A DNA stretch of 64,000 nucleotides. Origin: Actinopolyspora mzabensis. GTDB lineage: Bacteria > Actinomycetota > Actinomycetes > Mycobacteriales > Pseudonocardiaceae. A model generated the notes under the pieces. It saw only the letters and a list, made by a program, of their open reading frames with translations, was not told the origin of the DNA and did not search any database. The stretch's first letter is position 1. Every line of letters begins with the position of its first letter. Below are positions 46,388 through 54,239 of the stretch, in pieces. Position numbers and translations under genes: made by a program. The DNA is taken from positions 1 to 64,000 of the forward strand of contig NZ_FNFM01000011.1 of assembly GCF_900101095.1 (NCBI RefSeq), written 5' to 3'.

Positions 46388-47667
46388 ACGATCCCGAGAG
46401 CATTCGCGCCGTCTGGGACCTGCCGGAGCTGCGGGGCCTCTGGGAACGCGCCAGGCAGGCGCTGGAGGCCGCCGACCGTCCCGCGACGTTCCGGCTGGAG
46501 CTGCCGGACGAGCGGACTCGCCAGAAGGTGGGCGAGGTCTACGGCCGCCCCATGTGGGGGCAGGGAACCAGGATCAATGTGTCCAAACTGGATGAATCGC
46601 TGCGTGCGGGCGAACACGGCGTCGATCTGGAACGGCTGCTGGAGATCCTGCACGAACGACCGATCACCCGGCAGGAGTCGGGTTCACGACGCCGAGGAGG
46701 CGAACAGGACCGGACCGTCGGGGTGCTGCACGCGGCGCTGAGCGAGCACGGTCTGGCGGAACAACCGTGGGCCGCGGCATGGACCGACTGGGTGAGGCAG
46801 TACGGACGGGTGGCCGACTCGGACCTGGACGCGATCGCGGAACACGCCGCCGCCGTACTGGCCCGTCTCGTGCTGGACCCCGACCGACAGCCACGGGGCT
46901 GGTGGTCGCGCACCGAGTTGGCCGCGCGGTGCGCCGGGAGCGAGTACGAGCTGGACAACGGGACCACGCTGAGCCGAGTGGTGCTGCGTGCCGCATCGAT
47001 GGCGCACGGCACGGACTCACCGGGCGGTGAACGTGACCGCCGGAACCTGTGGGAACGCTGCGGAGTCACCCCGGACGGGATCTCGGTCACGGTGCCCTGC
47101 TGGGCGCTGCCGCTGGCGGGGCAGGACACGTGGTCGAGCACCGTGCGGGAACGCACCGAGCTGGGACTGCCGACGCACCTGACACTCCTCGACCTCCGGG
47201 CCGCCCCGGAACCCCTGGTCGAACCGGGCACGGTGATCGCGGTGTGCCAGAGCGCGCGGACGCTCGAGGCCGCCGTGGCCGCGGGTGTCCGGCATCCGGT
47301 GGTGTGCCTGTCCGGTCGTCCCGGCACGGTGGCGCTGGAACTGCTCGACCGGCTGCGGGCCGACGGGGCGGTGCTGCGGTTGCACTGCGACTTCGACTGG
47401 ACGGGGCTCTCCGTGGCGGGGGCGCTGTACGAGCGGCCGGGGTTCGTGCCGTGGCGGATGTCGGCAGCGGACTACCGCGAGACGGTGAACCGGGCCGCCG
47501 CCCGGCGCACCGACCTGCGGATCCTGGACGAGAACCCCACCGAGGCACCATGGGATCCCGAGCTCCCCGAGGTCATGTCCAGCGCCGGCCGTGCCGTCGA
47601 GGAGGAGATCGTGCTCGACGATCTGCTGCACGATCTGCGGAACGGACTCGACGGCGCGGTGTCCTGA
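46384..47667 (+). CDS. jetD: Wadjet JetD-like TOPRIM subunit (DUF2399/TIGR02679), altered active site
   Basis: 427 residues from TTG 46384 (TTGA overlap with jetC). The N-terminal winged-helix/arm region (about 1-230, LPELRGLWERARQALE, NVSKLDESLRAG) is followed by the TOPRIM-like DUF2399 domain. Its DxD is present in LHCDFDWTGLSVAG (about 333-346). The earlier strand reads VIAVCQSARTLEAA (about 282-295) where family members usually have V-C-E-N-P, so the metal-binding Glu is replaced by Gln. VVCLSGRPGT replaces the usual C-T-E-G-Q-P. MSAADYRETVNRA is kept. JetD is the nuclease that cuts plasmids in Wadjet systems; this copy may be inactive or depend on other residues. Confidence 0.85.
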   Translation: MNDPESIRAVWDLPELRGLWERARQALEAADRPATFRLELPDERTRQKVGEVYGRPMWGQGTRINVSKLDESLRAGEHGVDLERLLEILHERPITRQESGSRRRGGEQDRTVGVLHAALSEHGLAEQPWAAAWTDWVRQYGRVADSDLDAIAEHAAAVLARLVLDPDRQPRGWWSRTELAARCAGSEYELDNGTTLSRVVLRAASMAHGTDSPGGERDRRNLWERCGVTPDGISVTVPCWALPLAGQDTWSSTVRERTELGLPTHLTLLDLRAAPEPLVEPGTVIAVCQSARTLEAAVAAGVRHPVVCLSGRPGTVALELLDRLRADGAVLRLHCDFDWTGLSVAGALYERPGFVPWRMSAADYRETVNRAAARRTDLRILDENPTEAPWDPELPEVMSSAGRAVEEEIVLDDLLHDLRNGLDGAVS

Positions 47668-47680
47668 CGGGGATACGGTC

Positions 47681-47705
47681 CGGCGATTTCGCGAGAAATC
47701 GACGC
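47681..47705 (+). repeat. Dispersed 25-bp hairpin repeat, copy 3
   Basis: Core CGATTTCGCGAGAAATCG (47684-47701). Identical over 25 bases to copy 2 (opposite orientation). Lies 13 bases past the jetD stop. Confidence 0.75.
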
Positions 47706-47742
47706 CGCGGGCGGCGACCGTTCCGGCGGTTGCCGCCCGCGG
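47705..47742. terminator. Bidirectional hairpin between jetD and the GH3 gene
   Basis: CCGCGGGCGGC (47705-47715) and GCCGCCCGCGG (47732-47742) form an 11-bp stem with a 16-base loop, immediately after repeat copy 3. The two genes converge here (stops at 47667 and 47771), so it can end both transcripts. Confidence 0.65.
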
Positions 47743-47770
47743 GCAGCTACGTGACAGGGGACGGGAGAAC

Positions 47771-50305
47771 TCAGGCGTCGAGCGTGAGCTCGGTGCGCAG
47801 CGGAAGGTCGGCGACGCTGCGTCCGGCGAGCACGCTGAAGGTGCCGGGTTCGAAACTCCAGCCGCCCGTGGCGGAATCCCAGTGCCGGAACGCGGCGCCC
47901 TCCAGCCGCACCGGGACGCTCACCTCCTCACCGGGCGCGGCCTCGATCGCGGCGAATCCCGCCAACCACAGTGCGGGACGGTCCACAACCGACTCGGTCC
48001 GCCGCAGGTACAGCTGCACGAGCTCCTTGCCGTGCCGCTCACCGGTATTGGCCAGCCGCACCCGGAACAGGGCGTCCTCGCCGGCCCCGATCCCGTCCGG
48101 TCCCAGCAGTGCGGAGTACTCCCACTCGGTGTATCCCAGGCCGTGCCCGAAGGAGTACGCGGGCTGCCGCCCGGCTCGCTGCCACGCCCGGTAGCCGAGG
48201 TGCGGACCTTCGGCGTAGACCAGCTTCCCGTGGTCGGGGCGGGTTTCGAGCACGGGGACGTCCTCCTGACGCAACGGCCAACTGGTGGGCAGCCGACCGC
48301 CCGGCTCGCTCTCGCCGAGCAGGACCTCGGCCAGCGCGTTACCGCCCTCCTGCCCGGGGAACCAGCTCAGCAGCACGGCGGGAACCTCCTCGTGCCACTC
48401 CAGCTCGACCGGTGCGCCCGAGTTCACCACCACGACGGTGCGCGGGTTCACCCTGGCGACTGCGCGGAGAAGTTCGCGCTGCTTCCCGGGCAGCGCGAGC
48501 GTGTCCCGGTCGAAGCCCTCGCTCTCGCTCCGAGCGGTGGTACCGACCACCACGACGGCGGCATCGGCCTCGGAAGCGGCCGACACGGCCCCGGAGAACT
48601 CCCGCTCCTCGTCCGGCCGTTCCGGAAGCAGTCCCAACGTCACGGCGCTGAGCGGCGCGCCGGACACCCGGTGGGTGGCGAGCACCTCGAACGGACGCAC
48701 CGGTTCGAGCTCCACCGGAACCGTGGCGTACGGCGGGGCGAGAACGCCCGCCGCCGGATCGTCGCCTTCCGGTTCGAGCGTCCGCTCCAGCACCACCGAG
48801 CCGTCGACCGACAGGGCGTGCTGTCCCATCCCCGCCACGCCGAGTTCGTACTTGCCGCCCGCTACCGGGTGCAACCTGGCGAGGACATCGATCGTCTCCG
48901 CTCCGTGCAGTTCCGGCCCGGTCCACATCAGTTGGGCGGTGCCACGGTGCTCGGTGGCGAGCAGCTCGCCTCGCGCATCGCGGAAACGTACCCGCACTCC
49001 GCGTTCCGAGGTCTCCGGATCGGTCAGCATCTCAGCCGGAACCGGTTCGAGTCCGTCCCGGACGGCCACCCCCTCGTGATGAAGCACCTCGGTCGTGGGT
49101 TCGAGGGCCGCACGCAGCCCGTCCAGCGGCGAGACCTCGTACTCCGGCACCACGCTGGAGCTGCCACCTCCCTGGATTCGGGCGGCCGAGGCGTTGGGGC
49201 CGAGCACCGCCACCCTGCCCAGCTCGGAGCGCCGCAGCGGAAGCAGCGGCCCCTCGTTACGCAGCAACACCATCGAGTCGGCGGCGATCTCCCGAAGGAC
49301 TCGACTCCGTTCCGATGTCGTTGGCGAGGCACCACGCGGGGCGGGGTTCTCGAGCGGAGCCGGGTTCTCGAGCGGAGCCGGGTTCTCGAGCGGAGCCGGG
49401 TTCTCGAGCGGGGCGGGGTTCTCGAGCGGAGCCGGCTCGTCGAGCGCGCCGACACGCGCGGCCAGCCGAATGATCCGGCGCACCTTCTCGTCGACAGCGG
49501 TTTCGGGGATCCGTCCGGCACGGATGGCGGCGAGCAACGGCTCGCCCCAAACTTCGGAAGGTCCCGGCATGGCGAGATCGTTGCCGGCCGCTGCTGAATC
49601 CGTGCTGCGCACGGCGGTCCAGTCCGAAATCACCACCCCGTCGAAGCCCCATTCCGCGCGCAGTGGATCGGTCAGCAACGGGTGTTCGGTCATGGTGTGG
49701 CCGTTCACCCCGTTGTAAGCGGACATGACCAACCAGGCGCCCGCGGCGACCACGCGTTCGAACGGCGCCAGGAGAACCTCGCGCAGGGTGCGCTCGTCCA
49801 CCCGGACGTCGACGGTGTAGCGCTCGGTCTCGGAGTCGTTGGCGACGTAGTGCTTCGGGGTCGCGGCCGTACCCGCTTCCTGCAGCGCGGTGACATAGGC
49901 TTCGGCCATCCGCCCGGTCAGCAGCGGATCCTCGGAGAAACATTCGAAATGCCTCCCCCCGAGCGGACTGCGATGCAGGTTGATCGTCGGGCCGAGCACC
50001 ACGTGCACCCCCTTGCGGCGCGCCTCGGCGGCGAGAAGTCCAGCGGCTCGGGCAACCGTCGACTCGTCCCAGGTCGCCGCGAGAGCCGTGGGTGAAGGCA
50101 GACAGCTCGACGGATCACGCTCGTCCCAGAACTCCCCGCGCACTCCGGAAGGTCCGTCGGAGAGGAACATGCTTCGCAACCCGATCGCGGGCTCGGCAGG
50201 GGTGTGCCAGAAATCGGTCCCGCTGATCAGTCGGACCTTGCGTTCGACGTCGAGACGACCCAGCAGTCCCTCGATGCGCTCGTCCGTGACGTGCGGTGAT
50301 CTCAT
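47771..50305 (-). CDS. GH3 beta-glucosidase-like glycoside hydrolase with PA14-type insert
   Basis: 844 residues from ATG 50305, GGAGGAG 8 bases upstream. GH3 barrel: LSDGPSGVRGEFWDE, GPTINLHRSPLGGRHFECFS, ATPKHYVAND and the nucleophile Asp in GVVISDWTAV (about 250). The alpha/beta sandwich carries SESEGFDRDTLALPGKQ (candidate acid/base Glu) and, inserted, a PA14-like domain (about 415-560). The C-terminus is fibronectin-III-like. No signal peptide, so it probably acts inside the cell on imported oligosaccharides; the exact sugar is unknown. A hexapeptide repeat PAPLEN (five units) follows the barrel near residue 300. Converges with jetD. Confidence 0.9.
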   Translation of the reverse strand: MRSPHVTDERIEGLLGRLDVERKVRLISGTDFWHTPAEPAIGLRSMFLSDGPSGVRGEFWDERDPSSCLPSPTALAATWDESTVARAAGLLAAEARRKGVHVVLGPTINLHRSPLGGRHFECFSEDPLLTGRMAEAYVTALQEAGTAATPKHYVANDSETERYTVDVRVDERTLREVLLAPFERVVAAGAWLVMSAYNGVNGHTMTEHPLLTDPLRAEWGFDGVVISDWTAVRSTDSAAAGNDLAMPGPSEVWGEPLLAAIRAGRIPETAVDEKVRRIIRLAARVGALDEPAPLENPAPLENPAPLENPAPLENPAPLENPAPRGASPTTSERSRVLREIAADSMVLLRNEGPLLPLRRSELGRVAVLGPNASAARIQGGGSSSVVPEYEVSPLDGLRAALEPTTEVLHHEGVAVRDGLEPVPAEMLTDPETSERGVRVRFRDARGELLATEHRGTAQLMWTGPELHGAETIDVLARLHPVAGGKYELGVAGMGQHALSVDGSVVLERTLEPEGDDPAAGVLAPPYATVPVELEPVRPFEVLATHRVSGAPLSAVTLGLLPERPDEEREFSGAVSAASEADAAVVVVGTTARSESEGFDRDTLALPGKQRELLRAVARVNPRTVVVVNSGAPVELEWHEEVPAVLLSWFPGQEGGNALAEVLLGESEPGGRLPTSWPLRQEDVPVLETRPDHGKLVYAEGPHLGYRAWQRAGRQPAYSFGHGLGYTEWEYSALLGPDGIGAGEDALFRVRLANTGERHGKELVQLYLRRTESVVDRPALWLAGFAAIEAAPGEEVSVPVRLEGAAFRHWDSATGGWSFEPGTFSVLAGRSVADLPLRTELTLDA
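49344..49433 (-). repeat. 18-bp tandem repeat inside the GH3 gene (5 units)
   Basis: Five 18-base units of the form GGGTTCTCGAGCGGAGCC (one with two changes). The frame is kept and gives the hexapeptide P-A-P-L-E-N repeated in a linker between GH3 domains. In-frame, so copy number can vary without breaking the enzyme. Confidence 0.95.
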
Positions 50306-50585
50306 GACGGACTCCTCCTCAGCGATTAGGGAATCGCTCTCGGCCGGGAAGGCGTGGTCGGCGGAGCCTACGGCATCGGTCGCGCGGGAACCGACAACCG
50401 GGACGAGCCCGCGAGCAGCCCGGCGATGTACGAGCGTGTTCCGACTCCTGCCGCCGTCGATACCGTGCGGCGTCGGGATCCGTCGGCACGGCGGAATACT
50501 CCCCAGGGAAACCACGACTCACGCACTGCCGGTCAGGTCGGCGCACCCCGGCAGTGGCGGCAGCGGAGTGAACGGCGCTCGGAGC

Positions 50586-50969
50586 TCACTCCTCGTCGTA
50601 GCGGCGGTAGAAGTCCTTGAGCAGCTGGTGCGCCTTACGTGTGGGGGAGCCGGTTATCTCCACGCTGTCCGCACCCAACCGCAGGATCACGCTCTGCTGG
50701 TTGTTGCGTCGCAGCCAGGACTGCACCAACGCGACGATCTTCCGGACGCCCGAGCCGGACAGCAGACCGCGCACCACGAACTCACGAGTGCCCACCCGCT
50801 CCTCACCGAGCTCGCCGAGGCCGGGAGCGCGGTCGCATCGGCGCAGGGATTCGATTCGCAGTCCGAGCAGTTCGTGTTCCAACGAACGGGTGAGCCGATC
50901 CAGCGCGGCACGGTCGGTCCCGGTTACCGGTACCAGTGTCAGTTCGATCGAATCGGCGTGTTCGGTCAT
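50586..50969 (-). CDS. EACC1-like effector-associated constant component
   Basis: 127 residues from ATG 50969 (MTEHADSIELTLVPVTGTD). The run RCDRAPGLGELGEERVGTRE, then SGVRKIVALVQSWLRR, QSVILRLGADSVEITG and a final helix TRKAHQLLKDFYRRYDEE, fits the EACC1 pattern (Aravind and colleagues' actinobacterial conflict systems): short alpha+beta protein with a conserved GLGAVPE-like turn and a helix-WL segment. EACC1 is normally encoded beside a variable effector (caspase-like, trypsin-like or GAP1/TIR proteins). None is adjacent here. Assignment is by pattern recall and moderate. A longer frame upstream is not credible. Confidence 0.55.
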   Translation of the reverse strand: MTEHADSIELTLVPVTGTDRAALDRLTRSLEHELLGLRIESLRRCDRAPGLGELGEERVGTREFVVRGLLSGSGVRKIVALVQSWLRRNNQQSVILRLGADSVEITGSPTRKAHQLLKDFYRRYDEE

Positions 50970-51165
50970 GAACTTCCAACCACGTTCGGAGTGCGAGCCG
51001 TCGCGCGCTCGCCGGACTCGCGAACCGAGGGTACTGAAATCGATCACCGAACTGGCGCGACGCGCTCGAACATCACCCGTTCGGAGCACCGGAGACACGC
51101 CTACCGGCTCCCGAACCACCTCGCTCGCGTCCGCCGCCGGGGCACGGCAGCTTCCGGAAGCGCAC

Positions 51166-52227
51166 CTATGCCGGAAAGTGCCGGGGTTCCACCACGCGCA
51201 CGCCTTCGAGGGAACGCACGAAGTCGGCACCGAGGGCCGTAGCGGGGGTACGCGTACCGGTCGGGACCCCACCCGCCTCGATCGCGGCGACCACACGCAG
51301 CACCGCGTCGGCGGTGAGATCATAGGTGTCCGGCCCGATCAGCGCGGCACTGACCGAGTTGCCCACCGCATCACCGGCCTCGGCATAGACCTCCACACGA
51401 CTGGCCGACCTGCTGCCACGACCCGGCCCCCGCACGAAGGCGTCGATCGCGGTGTTGGCGAGGCGCCGAACCCGGCGGTGGCCGAACAGATCTCGCGTGA
51501 GCCGCGCGGCGGTCGGATTCATCCGGTCGAGGCCGGGCAACCCCGCGAAGGCCGTGATATTCCCGATGCCGGTGGTTCGGTAAGCCGTCGCCACATCTCC
51601 CCAGGGCAACGAGGTCACGACGCGCTGTCCACCCGGAAAGTCGACCGTGCGCCTGCGCCAGCCAACGGGCACGTCGCGCAGTGCGCCCTCCAACCGGACA
51701 CGACCACCCAACGACACACCCTCCAACGCGCTCTTCAACGTCCCCGGGCTGATACCACCGGTGGTGGTGAACGCGAGATCGAGATCGGTGGCATCGGGCA
51801 GTTCGGCGGCGACCATCGCGGCCAGGCAGTCGGTCGGCACCACGTCGAAACCGGCGCCGGGCAACAGCGTCACTCCCGCCGCCCTGCTCTCGGCGTCCCG
51901 CGCGAAGACGGCCTCGAAAACGTCGACCTCACCCGTGATGTCCAGATAGTGGGTCCCGGTACGCAGGCAGGCATCGACCATCGGAGCCGAGGTCGCGGAG
52001 AACGGACCGGCGCAGTGCGCCACGGTGTCGACTTCCCGCAGGCACGCGTCGAGCCGATGGGTGTCCCGCAGGTCCAGCGTCCGGTACTCCAGCCCGAGCG
52101 GCACGGCGGTGGCGGCGAGTTTGCGTGGGTCGCGTCCGGCGAGCACCGGTCGTTGTCCGCGTCGCACGGCGAGCTCCGCGACCAACCGGCCGGTGTAACC
52201 GGTGGCGCCGTAGAGCATCCAGACCAT
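51166..52227 (-). CDS. Saccharopine-dehydrogenase-like / trans-enoyl-reductase-type NAD(P) oxidoreductase
   Basis: 353 residues from ATG 52227. N-terminal Rossmann motif MVWMLYGATGYTGRLVAEL (about 1-19), second strand VLAGRDPRKLA and VDTVAHCAGPFSATSAP (about 66-82), all typical of the saccharopine dehydrogenase NADP-binding superfamily. ACLRTGTHYLDITGEVDVFE follows. Homologues include mycobacterial trans-acting enoyl reductase of phthiocerol assembly; that specific role is not implied here as no PKS is present. Function: NAD(P)-dependent reduction of an unknown substrate. Minus strand, alone. Confidence 0.85.
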   Translation of the reverse strand: MVWMLYGATGYTGRLVAELAVRRGQRPVLAGRDPRKLAATAVPLGLEYRTLDLRDTHRLDACLREVDTVAHCAGPFSATSAPMVDACLRTGTHYLDITGEVDVFEAVFARDAESRAAGVTLLPGAGFDVVPTDCLAAMVAAELPDATDLDLAFTTTGGISPGTLKSALEGVSLGGRVRLEGALRDVPVGWRRRTVDFPGGQRVVTSLPWGDVATAYRTTGIGNITAFAGLPGLDRMNPTAARLTRDLFGHRRVRRLANTAIDAFVRGPGRGSRSASRVEVYAEAGDAVGNSVSAALIGPDTYDLTADAVLRVVAAIEAGGVPTGTRTPATALGADFVRSLEGVRVVEPRHFPA

Positions 52228-52971
52228 GGGTCAGCCTCCGCGATCGACGGTCGGGGTTCACGCCGTGACGACAGGCGCACATCGTGCCGGACTCCGCCCT
52301 CGGAACCCGCCACCGTAGCGCGCCGAGCGACAAACTTACCCGATCGAGGGAAATGAGGAAATGATCAGCCGATCCGTGGCGAGGGCGAACGGCGCGTCAC
52401 AGGAGGTTCGCGGGAGCAGTCACCCTGCTGACGGGGGTCCGGGTGGGGACGACAGGTGCCCCGGTGTTGGCCGCTCGATCCGTCTCACCCGTCTTCGGCG
52501 CAGACCACGTCGGACGGGGATGTCGCTGCGCTCGTCGAGAGAAGTTCTCACCCCACGACGCTCGTCGGCCGCACGGCGCGGCGCGCCGCACCCGCGCCGC
52601 TTTCCGTGGGAGGCACGGATCCGTGGACCTCGTGACGCGGGTGGAGCGAAACGGGACACGTACTCCGGCTCCGGGAATTCCCCGGGTCACGTGAGTTCCC
52701 CTTCATGCAGTTTTCGGTCATTCTTCATGTTTCGCCAACGATCTGAATCACCCCGGAACGCAACAGAATCAATTTCTCCAAAAGGATTCACAGATAGGCG
52801 ACCTCGAAACAAAACAGCAAGCCCGAACCACGAGTTTCATCCTTTCGTAGTACGCGTCATGCCGAACGCGACCAACGAAACCATCATCGGTACCACCGGA
52901 CGGAATTATGGAGTTGTCTCATCACGATTCCTCCCCTCCGGGACACGAAAACGTCACAGGATTGGAGCAAG
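52228..52971. other. 744-bp gene-free region with an AT-richer half
   Basis: No credible gene. The part 52690-52970 is clearly poorer in G+C than its surroundings and leads to the small secreted-protein gene, so it probably carries its promoter. No -35/-10 pair could be assigned with confidence. Confidence 0.5.
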
Positions 52972-53289
52972 ATGCGTACCTCTGTTCGCACGATGGCCAT
53001 CGCCTCTATCGCCGCCGGATTCCTGGCGGTGGGATCACCCGCGCTGGCTGAGGACGGCAAGGACGACCAGAAGAACGCCCAGGCGCCGGTGACCGTGAAC
53101 TACTTCGAAGGCGGCGACGGCGGCGAGGCCACCGGCGGCAACGGTGGCAACGGCGGCGACGTCGAGTGCGAGAACATCGTCAAGGACGAAGCCGAGGCCA
53201 CCATCTACTGTGTCGGTGGTGACGGCGGCAACGGCGGTGACGCGACCGGTGGCAACGGCGGAGCCGGTCTGCTCAACCGCTACCTGTGA
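52972..53289 (+). CDS. Small secreted glycine/asparagine-rich repeat protein
   Basis: 105 residues from ATG 52972, GGAGCAAG upstream. Signal peptide at about 1-26 (MRTSVRTMAIASIAAGFLAV, cleavage after SPALA). The mature protein has two Gly-Asn-Asp-rich blocks (GGDGGEATGGNGGNGG and VGGDGGNGGDATGGNGGAG) around a central VECENIVKDEAEATIYC with two cysteines that could pair. It ends NRYL. The tripeptide GGN/GGD repeat could form a polyglycine-II-type or beta-structural surface layer. I recognise no family. Terminated by a strong hairpin at 53353. Confidence 0.75.
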   Translation: MRTSVRTMAIASIAAGFLAVGSPALAEDGKDDQKNAQAPVTVNYFEGGDGGEATGGNGGNGGDVECENIVKDEAEATIYCVGGDGGNGGDATGGNGGAGLLNRYL

Positions 53290-53352
53290 GTTTCCGGGGA
53301 GAACTACCCATCCGGGCCACGGGCTGATCGGGACTCCCACCGATCGGGGAGC

Positions 53353-53389
53353 AGGTGCCTGCCCTTCCTCCGGGGAAGGGCAGGCACCT
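53353..53389 (+). terminator. Strong terminator hairpin after the Gly-rich gene
   Basis: AGGTGCCTGCCCTTCC (53353-53368), TCCGG loop, exact complement (53374-53389): a 16-bp perfect stem, 63 bases after the stop. Ends in CGCG rather than T, typical of high-GC hosts. Confidence 0.85.
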
Positions 53390-54121
53390 TCGCGTGGAGC
53401 CCCGAAGCACCGAGACGAATTTTCTCATGACAATCATCTTCGCTCACTCCGCACCCGGGCTGCCACCACGCGCGGGGCGGCCAGAACGAAAAATACTCAC
53501 CCTCACATTCTCTCGCCCCAATACCCCTGAGGGAAATTCACTGAAAAATCGATTGATCGCACCGGGAGAGCGAGACCGCGCATCGAACACGACGATGGCG
53601 TGCCTCCGATCCTCCGGGCGACGCGTTGCGCGGTGAGCACCGAACGCACCACATCACCGGCACGAGCGTGCGCGAGGGTCGCGATGGCAGGGGCGGACGA
53701 GCCGTTCGAAATCACGAGGGCTCCTCAGGTCACTCCGGGGACGATACAGACCACTCCCGAGACGCGAACCTCGACATCCCCGAACACGAATGACTGCGAA
53801 CGAATCGCTCGAGAGCGTCTCCCTCCTCGGGCACCCGAGGATATCGCCGGCACGGGAACCGCTCCCGGTGTAGGCCCAACCTCGATCCCCGGTACAACAG
53901 CGAGCGTCCGTGGGGTCTTCCGAGCAACCACAGAGCCCTGGCCGGTCGAGCCGATCCAACCGGCAGTGCCACTCACCGATCTGTCGCACGGTCTTCGACG
54001 AAACGTCCCCTGCCACTCCGATCGAGCAGTCCCGTGAGCCGATCGCCGCAACCGAGACCGGAAGAGAACGAAACGGCTCCTGTCGATCACACCAGGATCC
54101 GTTTTCGCAGTTGAAAAGCGG
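53390..54121. other. 732-bp stretch without a supported gene
   Basis: Open frames on both strands (53600-54037 plus, 53654-54295 minus) have no recognisable domain, no ribosome site and amino-acid content expected of random GC-rich DNA. They overlap one another. Contents are unresolved; no integrase, transposase or direct repeat of the tRNA end was seen. Confidence 0.55.
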
Positions 54122-54193
54122 TGGGCGCAGCTGGGCTCGAACCAGCGACCCCCTGCTTGTAAGGCAGGTGCTCTTCCGCTGAGCTATGCGCCC
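54122..54193 (-). tRNA. tRNA-Val (anticodon UAC)
   Basis: The minus strand folds as a tRNA: acceptor GGGCGCA/TGCGCCC, D arm TAGCTCAGC, anticodon arm CTGCCTTACAAGCAG giving anticodon UAC, T arm GGTTCGAGCCC, discriminator A. CCA is not fully encoded (CC, then G). It reads GUA and, by wobble, other valine codons. It lies 46 bases after the ahpE stop on the same strand. Confidence 0.97.
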
Positions 54194-54197
54194 TCGC

Positions 54198-54232
54198 CGA
54201 TGGCCGACCCGTATCCTACAGGTCGGCCATCG
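54198..54232 (-). terminator. 12-bp hairpin between ahpE and tRNA-Val, overlapping a -10-like box
   Basis: CGATGGCCGACC (54198-54209) and its complement (54221-54232) with an 11-base loop. On the minus strand the loop contains TAGGAT, a possible tRNA promoter -10 box, with GTGACA 19 bases upstream. The hairpin lies 8 bases after ahpE, so it can terminate that gene. Confidence 0.6.
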
Positions 54233-54239
54233 TGAGGTG

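Noticed and set aside
53600-54037. 145-codon plus-strand open frame
   Set aside because: No ribosome site, domain or plausible composition; a longer minus-strand frame overlaps it and is equally unconvincing.
53390-54193. Integrative element anchored at tRNA-Val
   Set aside because: No integrase gene and no direct copy of the tRNA 3' end was found in the accessory block, so an att site cannot be supported.
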